This document shows, one piece after another, positions 58,290 through 64,000 of a stretch of 64,000 nt of DNA. The stretch spans positions 62,001 through 126,000 of the forward strand of contig NZ_BJYA01000015.1 of NCBI RefSeq assembly GCF_007991275.1, written 5' to 3'. The notes under the pieces are model-generated. The model ran no database searches. It saw nothing but the letters and a program-made list of their open reading frames with translations, and had not been told where the DNA came from. Position 1 is the first letter of the stretch, and each line of letters begins with the position of its first letter. Source of the stretch: Alkalibacillus haloalkaliphilus (GTDB lineage Bacteria > Bacillota > Bacilli > Bacillales > Alkalibacillaceae). A program made the position numbers and the translations under genes.

Positions 58290-60428
58290 TTGAAAAATAA
58301 AGAAAGTAAATCGCATTTACCTCTTCGCTTAAATTTATTATTCTTCTTAATCTTTTTACTTTTTTCGATGCTAATATTACAACTTGGCGTCGTACAAATA
58401 TTATATGGACAGGATGCACAAGAAGAGATTGATCGAACAGACCAAGATACTTCTGAAACACCTGTACCTCGAGGAAGAATGTTTGATCGAACTGGGGAAT
58501 TAATTGTTGATAATGAGCCTATATTGGCTATTACTTATACACCACCCAAAAATGTTCAGCCTGATGATAACTTAGAAATTGCTGAACAGCTAGTCGATTA
58601 TATTGAAGTCACTTCAGACGGTTTATTATCACGTGTAACCGAGCGGGATGTAGAAGACTATTGGATTTTGCAAAACTTTGAAGAAGCTTATAGCCGACTT
58701 GATGATGAAGAGCTTGAACTGAGTGATTCTGAACAATATCAATTAGTTTTAGATCGAGTTACTGATGAAGACTTGGATGAAATCTCTGATGAAGAGATGA
58801 ACGTCATTGCATTATTCAGAGAGCTTAATCAAGCAAGTGCACTAACACCTCACATTATTAAAAGAGATATTGAAAATGATGAGTACGCTGTAATTGCAGA
58901 AAACTTAAATCGATTTCCAGGGATTAATGTGACAACAGACTGGGATCGAGTTCATTTATTTGGAGGAAGCTTTTCTAACTTAATAGGTGGTATTACAACG
59001 ACTCGGCAAGGGATTCCAGATGAAAATTTAGATTACTTTTTATCCCGTAATTATAGCCGAAACGACCGTGTCGGCAGAAGTGGTCTAGAAGATCAGTACG
59101 AACAATATTTAGCTGGTCAAAAAGAAGTGCGTGAACACATTACAGATTCAAGTGGAAATGTCATTAGTAGTGAGCTGATCAGAGAAGGAGAGCGTGGAAA
59201 AGACTTAGTCTTGTCAGTTGATATGGAATTACAACAGCGTCTCGATGAAATTGTTGGTGAAGAACTAACGGAGGCTATTGAAGAACATCCTAACGAACAT
59301 TTAAATATTGCAATGGCTGTCATGATGGACCCTAATACAGGTGAAATATTAGCGATGTCTGGTCAAAGGTATGACCGTGATGAAGAAGATGAAAATGAAC
59401 GTTTAGTTGACGAGTCGGTTCGCGTTGTAATTGATGCGTATATGCCTGGTTCAACCATTAAAGGGGCGACCGTCTTAGCTGGATTTGAAGAAGGTGTCAT
59501 TAGTCCAGGTGAAGTGATGAGTGACCGTACGATTCGATTACCAGGGGATGCAGGGGATGATAATACTTTTAGTTCACACAGGAGATTAAATTCTCTTAAT
59601 GATATCGGAGCATTACGTGAATCATCCAACGTTTATATGGGGTTCATTGCTTTAAGAATGAATGATGAATTAAGACATCAATATGATTTTAGAAACACTG
59701 TAATGAATAGAACGCGTGAAGGTTATCAATCAATGATTAACTATTATGGACAATTTGGTCTCGGTGTGGAAACAGGAATCGACTTTCCATCTGAAACGTC
59801 TGGTACCACTGATCCTTATGGTGATGTTCCCCTACCTGGTGAGTTAATGGACTATTCGATTGGACAGTTTTTCAATTATTCTACCTTACAGATGGGGCAA
59901 TATGTCTCGACGATCGCCAATGGTGGGTATCGAATCGCACCATCACTCGTTCGTCAAATGCACAGTGCTGGTGATACTGATGGGCTAGGCCCGTTATATA
60001 AAGCAAATGAACCTAAAATATTAAATCGTGTCGATATGGATGACCATTATATTGAAAGGGTCCAAGAAGGATTTAGACAAGCGTTTCAAGAAAGTGGCGG
60101 TACAGGGACAACTTATTTCGGCGATAAAGACTACAACCCTGCTGGTAAAACAGGAACTGCGGAAGATGCGGTATATAATCGTGGGGAAAAAATTGCTGAC
60201 GTAAACAATTTAAACTTAGTTGGGTATGCTCCTTTTGATGATCCAGAAGTAGCTTTTGCAGTAGCCGTACCACATACTGACCCAAATTCTGACCATCGAA
60301 CTAACTTACGAATAGGCGAGCGTGCTTTAGATGCATATTTTGAATTGCAAGAAGAGCGTCAAGGTACAACAGAGGAAGAATTGGAAGACGAAGTTGAGTT
60401 AGAAGAAGATAACTCTGAGGAAGAATAA
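58290..60428 (+). CDS. pbpA: Penicillin-binding protein 2A (class B transpeptidase)
   Basis: A 712-residue class B PBP that crosslinks peptidoglycan during rod elongation. Cytoplasmic tail, one membrane anchor (about 14-36), a pedestal/dimerisation domain, then the transpeptidase domain. Active-site motifs: S388-T-I-K391, S445-S-N447 and K620-T-G622. The C-terminal tail (about 680-712) is extremely acidic, and the pedestal also, fitting a salt-adapted cell surface. Start TTG 58290 with GGGGAGGAG upstream. Confidence 0.95.
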   Translation: MKNKESKSHLPLRLNLLFFLIFLLFSMLILQLGVVQILYGQDAQEEIDRTDQDTSETPVPRGRMFDRTGELIVDNEPILAITYTPPKNVQPDDNLEIAEQLVDYIEVTSDGLLSRVTERDVEDYWILQNFEEAYSRLDDEELELSDSEQYQLVLDRVTDEDLDEISDEEMNVIALFRELNQASALTPHIIKRDIENDEYAVIAENLNRFPGINVTTDWDRVHLFGGSFSNLIGGITTTRQGIPDENLDYFLSRNYSRNDRVGRSGLEDQYEQYLAGQKEVREHITDSSGNVISSELIREGERGKDLVLSVDMELQQRLDEIVGEELTEAIEEHPNEHLNIAMAVMMDPNTGEILAMSGQRYDRDEEDENERLVDESVRVVIDAYMPGSTIKGATVLAGFEEGVISPGEVMSDRTIRLPGDAGDDNTFSSHRRLNSLNDIGALRESSNVYMGFIALRMNDELRHQYDFRNTVMNRTREGYQSMINYYGQFGLGVETGIDFPSETSGTTDPYGDVPLPGELMDYSIGQFFNYSTLQMGQYVSTIANGGYRIAPSLVRQMHSAGDTDGLGPLYKANEPKILNRVDMDDHYIERVQEGFRQAFQESGGTGTTYFGDKDYNPAGKTGTAEDAVYNRGEKIADVNNLNLVGYAPFDDPEVAFAVAVPHTDPNSDHRTNLRIGERALDAYFELQEERQGTTEEELEDEVELEEDNSEEE

Positions 60429-60431
60429 ATA

Positions 60432-60476
60432 AACAGGTGCACATTGGTCATGACGACCTTGTGCACCTGTTTTGTT
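60432..60476. terminator. Bidirectional terminator between pbpA and yqgN
   Basis: A perfect 12-bp stem, 60433-60444 with 60461-60472, plus inner GGTC/GACC. T-rich on both strands. Confidence 0.85.
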
Positions 60477-61041
60477 AAAAACATTGGTATATTTGTTTAT
60501 TCGAAATAATATAATCAACAGGAATGTCGTAATCATCATAAGGGATCGACCGGACAATTTGTTCTTCCATGGCAATGGATAATTTAGTGCCATTAAACTT
60601 TTTTAAAAATCGATCATAATAGCCGCCACCATATCCGATTCGATAACCGTTATGATCAAATAATAATCCTGGTACGACGATTAAATCAATTTCATTGGAT
60701 GTAACTTGTTCGCTTTTCCTTTCAATCGGTTCATACAAATCAAGATACACATTCTCTAGTTCAAGTTCGTCGGTAAATTTGAAGAATTTCATTAAGTTAC
60801 CTTCATGTGGATAACACTTCGGGATGACAACTTGTTTGTTTTCTTTCCAAGCTTGTTTAATGATTGGGTATGTAGTTAGTTCAATGTCACGTGGGATGGT
60901 GATGGCAATTGTTTGCGATTGCTTCCAGTAATCTGTTTTAAACAACGTGTTGCTAATCAGGTTAGCAGCTTCTTTTTTTTGTTCACGACTTATATGTTTT
61001 AACAGACGTTTGCTTAAAGTTCTAAATGAATGTTTATACAT
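60475..61041 (-). CDS. yqgN: 5-formyltetrahydrofolate cyclo-ligase
   Basis: A 188-residue enzyme that turns 5-formyl-THF into 5,10-methenyl-THF with ATP. Signatures: RDIELTTYPII, VVIPKCYP, LIVVPGLLFDHNGYRIGYGG and GGYYDRFL. I chose ATG 61041 (MYKHSFR), preceded by AAAGGAGAG; the frame extends 7 codons further. It is downstream of rpmG on the minus strand, as in B. subtilis. Confidence 0.94.
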   Translation of the reverse strand: MYKHSFRTLSKRLLKHISREQKKEAANLISNTLFKTDYWKQSQTIAITIPRDIELTTYPIIKQAWKENKQVVIPKCYPHEGNLMKFFKFTDELELENVYLDLYEPIERKSEQVTSNEIDLIVVPGLLFDHNGYRIGYGGGYYDRFLKKFNGTKLSIAMEEQIVRSIPYDDYDIPVDYIISNKQIYQCF

Positions 61042-61085
61042 TATATACTCTCCTTTAAACAAATGGTGAAAAAGGTCTTAATATA

Positions 61086-61116
61086 AAGAAAAACAGCAGG
61101 TTCCCCTACTGTTTTA
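61086..61116 (-). terminator. Terminator after rpmG
   Basis: Arms 61091-61100 and 61105-61114 pair with one mismatch; on the minus strand a T-run follows. The hairpin touches the rpmG stop. Confidence 0.7.
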
Positions 61117-61263
61117 CTTCGTTTCACGGTGTAACGTATGACGACCTAATCTTGGAGAGTATTTTTTCAACTCTAAACGGTCAGGGTTCGTACGTTTATT
61201 TTTAGTTGAGATATAGTTACGATCACCAGTTTCAGTGCAAGCTAGTGTGATTTGTACACGCAT
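61114..61263 (-). CDS. rpmG: Large ribosomal subunit protein bL33
   Basis: A 49-residue protein, [20 protein letters not shown] and ending LHRETK. It has a single cysteine in place of the two CxxC pairs, so it is the zinc-independent C-minus type of L33. I chose ATG 61263; the longer frame adds 11 residues with no family match. GGAGGG lies upstream. It sits next to yqgN, as rpmGA does in B. subtilis. Confidence 0.95.
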   Translation of the reverse strand: MRVQITLACTETGDRNYISTKNKRTNPDRLELKKYSPRLGRHTLHRETK

Positions 61264-61432
61264 GATTTTTCCCTCCGTTTCTACATATAACTTCAATTTG
61301 ACTTAACTATCATACCAAAATTGATACAGATATTCAAGGTGCAATAGGAAGGATTTTATATTAAACTAATTTCTCTTCACGACTTAAAATGATAAACTAT
61401 ATCTATGAAACAAAACAGTAAGGGTGAAAAAG

Positions 61433-61819
61433 ATGATTTATGCGTTAGGAACACTTTTAGTTATAGGCTTAGTATTACTTATAATATCCTTTTTTATGAA
61501 CAATCGATTTAAAGATATAGAAATTGAATTAGAACAGTTATCTATGGATCACATTCAAAATCAGTATGTTATGAACAATAAACTTAAAGTATTAGAGGAA
61601 GAGCTATTAACTGAAACGACAAATTTAGAAGATTACTCCAATCAACGTAGTAAAAATGATGAACTAATTAAACAAAAAGAACCTACAGTGGTTAAACGAG
61701 TTGTTGGTTTGTTTGAAGAAGGTTACAGTTTCAAAGAAATAGAAGAGCAGACTGGCTTAAGCCAAGATGATATTAAAGTCATCGTCCATCAAAAGACTAA
61801 CAAGCAAGCTTTTGCATAG
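61433..61819 (+). CDS. Membrane-anchored coiled-coil protein with helical C-terminal domain
   Basis: A 128-residue protein I cannot name. One N-terminal membrane segment (about 3-22), a coiled coil (about 25-75), and a small helical domain (VVGLFEEGYSFKEIEEQTGL then SQDDIKVIVHQK) that resembles the C-terminal helix-turn-helix-like region of SwrB/YlxL-type proteins. I chose ATG 61433, seven bases after AAGGGTG. It is followed by the next small membrane gene at 26 bases. Confidence 0.7.
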   Translation: MIYALGTLLVIGLVLLIISFFMNNRFKDIEIELEQLSMDHIQNQYVMNNKLKVLEEELLTETTNLEDYSNQRSKNDELIKQKEPTVVKRVVGLFEEGYSFKEIEEQTGLSQDDIKVIVHQKTNKQAFA

Positions 61820-61845
61820 GCTAATTAGAAAGGAATAGTTGCATT

Positions 61846-62340
61846 ATGAGGCCAATAATAATGGCATTTTCACTAGGTGTAATAGTGACGACATTAATTA
61901 TAACAGTTGTGTACTTCAATGAAGCTGAAGGTGAACAAGAAGTAGCTAATGTTGAAGCTAATGAACATGTTTCTATAGAAGAAGCACACGAGTTACTAGA
62001 AGAAGAAGGACATATTATAATGTCCCAATCTGATATGGACCAATTTGAACAATTGGAAGAAGATTATAAAGATTTAAAAGAACAACTAGATGATTATGAA
62101 GCTCAAGAACAATTAACGGATGATCAGAGTGACCATAAAATATATACGCTAGAAATTGAATCAGGAATGAGTACACATAACATTGCTTCTGTCCTAGAAG
62201 AAGAGAGCATCATTGATGATTCAGACGAATTGGTCAATTACTTAACCGAAAATGAATACAGTCGAGCTATTCAAGTTGGGACTTACGTCGTAACTTCAGA
62301 GATGAGTCATCAACAAATTGCTATTACTATTACCAATTAG
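61846..62340 (+). CDS. MltG N-terminal-domain-like membrane protein
   Basis: A 164-residue protein: one membrane segment (about 5-23), an acidic coiled region (25-95), and a C-terminal LysM-like domain (YTLEIESGMSTHNIASVLEE then VGTYVVTSEMSHQQIAIT). That pattern matches the substrate-binding part of the endolytic transglycosylase MltG (YceG), but the catalytic domain is absent. It may bind glycan strands or regulate MltG; this is inference. It forms an operon with its neighbours. Confidence 0.7.
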   Translation: MRPIIMAFSLGVIVTTLIITVVYFNEAEGEQEVANVEANEHVSIEEAHELLEEEGHIIMSQSDMDQFEQLEEDYKDLKEQLDDYEAQEQLTDDQSDHKIYTLEIESGMSTHNIASVLEEESIIDDSDELVNYLTENEYSRAIQVGTYVVTSEMSHQQIAITITN

Positions 62341-62369
62341 ATTTAACCAGAATAAAAGGGGGAATCGGG

Positions 62370-63914
62370 TTGTATATTGCTGAGAGGTATACGATGTTGA
62401 AAATGATCGATCAGTTAATTAACCACCAATTCGAAGTCCGTTACATTTCTAAAGACCGAGACCTCTTTATATTGGAAAGGTACGAAAAGCAAACGAGCCA
62501 GATCATTCTCCTTAATCATAAACAATTTGATTGGGCTAACCATCTTAGAAGAGATGTCCATCAGAAAGTCAATTATTTAATGAAGAAGTTAAGGTTCGTA
62601 AAAGGTAGAAAAGTACATTATCACATAGCTTACTTTTCTGATTTGGCTCCAGTAGACCGTTGGGAAGACGTTAGGGAAACCAAATCATTAAAAGAGAAGA
62701 AAAATGCTCAAGTTTCGGTATATTATTTTAATCAAGGCGAAAAAAATGATGAATTATCTAGGTTATCTAATCAAGTTAATGAACCCGTTACAGACTATAT
62801 GAACTTAGATCTAGAACCAACTTCAGAAGAAATGGACCGTCAGACTGTTTACCTAGAACAAAAAGTCGTTGGTTATCATAGAGCTAAAGAGAAAGAGTTT
62901 AAGCAAGTATTCTTTTATGGTAAAACGAGATTGACTTACCTTCTAATCTTAGCTAATTTATTTGTCTTTGCTTTAATTGAATTGAATGGAAGTAGTACAG
63001 ACACATTTCACTTAATCGAATGGGGAGCAAAGTATAATCCGGCTATTGCAGATGGTGAATGGTGGCGAATTGTATCATCTATGTTCTTACATATTGGGGC
63101 ATTACATTTGTTTATGAATATGCTTGCTCTCTTTTTCCTTGGCGATGTAGCTGAAAAGATCTTTGGCACTAAAAGATTTCTAATCATTTATTTCTTAGCT
63201 GGTATTTTTGGAGGGCTGGCAAGTTTTGCGACAAATGATGCAGTAGCTGCAGGTGCTTCTGGAGCGATTTTTGGGTTGTTTGGTGCATTGCTTTTCTTTG
63301 GCTTAAATTATCGAGAATTATTCTTCAAAACAATGGGAACGAGTTTATTAATTATCATTGGGATTAATATTGTTTTCGGTTTTACCGTTCCACAAATTGA
63401 TAATGGTGCCCATTTAGGTGGGTTAATGGGCGGTTTCTTAGCAGCTCAAATCGTCCAGTTGCCTTATAAAAGAAGTAATAGTAAACAAATGATTGCCACT
63501 CTATTATTCATTTTATTGGTCAGTTCGATGACGGCTTATGGTGTTAATCATGCCGAAACGTCTGAAGATCCTCATTCATTAGCTTTGATTGCACAGCAGC
63601 ATGTTAATAATGAAGAATACGACCGAGCGGTGCGCTTATTAACGAATGCAATTGACGAAGGAATCGATCATGAATATTTATATTTCTATCGTTCCGTTGC
63701 TCACATCGAACAAAACGAGCTATCTAAAGCTGAAGATGATTTATATAAAGCAATTGACCTAGATCCACATTTCTCAGAGGCTTTTTATAATTTAGGGGTA
63801 TTATATGAACAACGTGGAGAGCAGGGTAAAGCAAAAGAATATGTTGAGAAAGCAATTGACCTTAACCCTGATCAAGAACAATTTCGTGATTTTTATGACC
63901 AATTATCAGACTAA
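62370..63914 (+). CDS. gluP: Rhomboid protease GluP (YqgP)
   Basis: A 514-residue intramembrane serine protease. The N-terminal cytoplasmic domain (about 1-185) is followed by seven membrane segments with the catalytic dyad S297 (AGASGAIFGLFG) and H348 (AHLGGLMGG), and C-terminal TPR repeats (about 405-510). In B. subtilis YqgP cleaves the magnesium transporter MgtE and works with FtsH. Translation starts at TTG 62370 with AAGGGGG upstream. It precedes yqgQ, as in B. subtilis. Confidence 0.95.
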   Translation: MYIAERYTMLKMIDQLINHQFEVRYISKDRDLFILERYEKQTSQIILLNHKQFDWANHLRRDVHQKVNYLMKKLRFVKGRKVHYHIAYFSDLAPVDRWEDVRETKSLKEKKNAQVSVYYFNQGEKNDELSRLSNQVNEPVTDYMNLDLEPTSEEMDRQTVYLEQKVVGYHRAKEKEFKQVFFYGKTRLTYLLILANLFVFALIELNGSSTDTFHLIEWGAKYNPAIADGEWWRIVSSMFLHIGALHLFMNMLALFFLGDVAEKIFGTKRFLIIYFLAGIFGGLASFATNDAVAAGASGAIFGLFGALLFFGLNYRELFFKTMGTSLLIIIGINIVFGFTVPQIDNGAHLGGLMGGFLAAQIVQLPYKRSNSKQMIATLLFILLVSSMTAYGVNHAETSEDPHSLALIAQQHVNNEEYDRAVRLLTNAIDEGIDHEYLYFYRSVAHIEQNELSKAEDDLYKAIDLDPHFSEAFYNLGVLYEQRGEQGKAKEYVEKAIDLNPDQEQFRDFYDQLSD

Positions 63915-63929
63915 AGGACGGGGAGAAGG

Positions 63930-64000
63930 ATGAATAGCTACCTAGATGTACAAAAACTATTAAAACGATTCGGTTCTTTTGTTTATTTAGGTGACCGAGA
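63930..64000 (+). CDS. yqgQ: YqgQ-like protein, N-terminal part (cut by window end)
   Basis: The first 23 residues, MNSYLDVQKLLKRFGSFVYL then GDR, match the start of the DUF910 protein YqgQ, which lies between gluP and glcK in B. subtilis. GGGGAGAAGG precedes the ATG. The gene runs off the right edge. YqgQ is a small helical protein proposed to bind nucleic acid; no function is proven. Confidence 0.85.
   Translation, partial: MNSYLDVQKLLKRFGSFVYLGDR

Overview
The window is ordinary core chromosome from a low-GC Gram-positive, spore-forming member of the Bacillaceae, most likely a moderately halophilic or halotolerant one. Evidence: gene order follows the Bacillus subtilis yqeM-to-yqgQ segment almost gene for gene; there are sporulation genes (gpr, spoIIP, yqfC, yqfD, yqxA) and Com late-competence genes; many proteins are rich in Asp/Glu; and start codons and Shine-Dalgarno sites are typical of Bacillus. 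I cannot fix the genus from sequence alone. I see no prophage, insertion sequence, CRISPR array, toxin-antitoxin pair or defence island.

Layout. 1-4970: end of yqeM, then the DNA-uptake genes comER(-), comEA, comEB, comEC and the tiny yqzM(-). 4970-5300: a gene-free stretch with a possible small RNA. 5300-11400: holA, rpsT(-), gpr, spoIIP, yqxA, lepA. 11400-17600: hemW and the heat-shock operon hrcA-grpE-dnaK-dnaJ behind a perfect CIRCE operator. 17600-21400: prmA-rsmE-mtaB-deoC (ribosome and tRNA modification, deoxynucleoside salvage). 21466-26200: yqeW(-), rpsU, yqeY, and the flotillin operon yqeZ-floA-yqfB. 26260-33040: yqfC-yqfD-phoH-pgpH-ybeY-dgkA, era, yqzL, recO. 33150-34600: ccpN-yqfL. 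34600-35330: a structured intergenic repeat. 35330-38340: dnaG-sigA. 38360-41270: an unknown membrane protein, cccA, trmK-yqfO. 41380-44600: guaB and guaA, the latter behind a guanine riboswitch; these two genes are not at this place in B. subtilis. 44700-52440: ispH(-), cshB, nfo, yqfT(-), a lytic transglycosylase, yqfX-like, ispG(-), a short NfeD protein, a DUF1189 protein(-). 52640-56870: a Na/Pi cotransporter, five tRNA genes (Asn, Met, His, Ile2, Ser), a short-chain dehydrogenase(-), sodA. 56980-64000: yqgE, pbpA, yqgN(-), rpmG(-), two small membrane proteins, the rhomboid protease gluP, and the start of yqgQ.

The strongest second-look items are: a PgpH-type cyclic-di-AMP phosphodiesterase that lacks its whole extracellular sensor domain; a promoter-hairpin-terminator unit upstream of holA that may be a small RNA or leader; a roughly 405-bp nested inverted-repeat element between yqfL and dnaG; the guaA riboswitch with a complete terminator/antiterminator platform; RBS-sequestering hairpins upstream of spoIIP and the yqfX-like gene; and an intrinsic terminator for nfo that lies inside the coding sequence of the convergent yqfT. 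Compared with my recollection of B. subtilis, cdd, glyQS, yqxD and the pst genes are missing from their usual places. All similarity statements are from recognition of motifs and gene order; no search was run.
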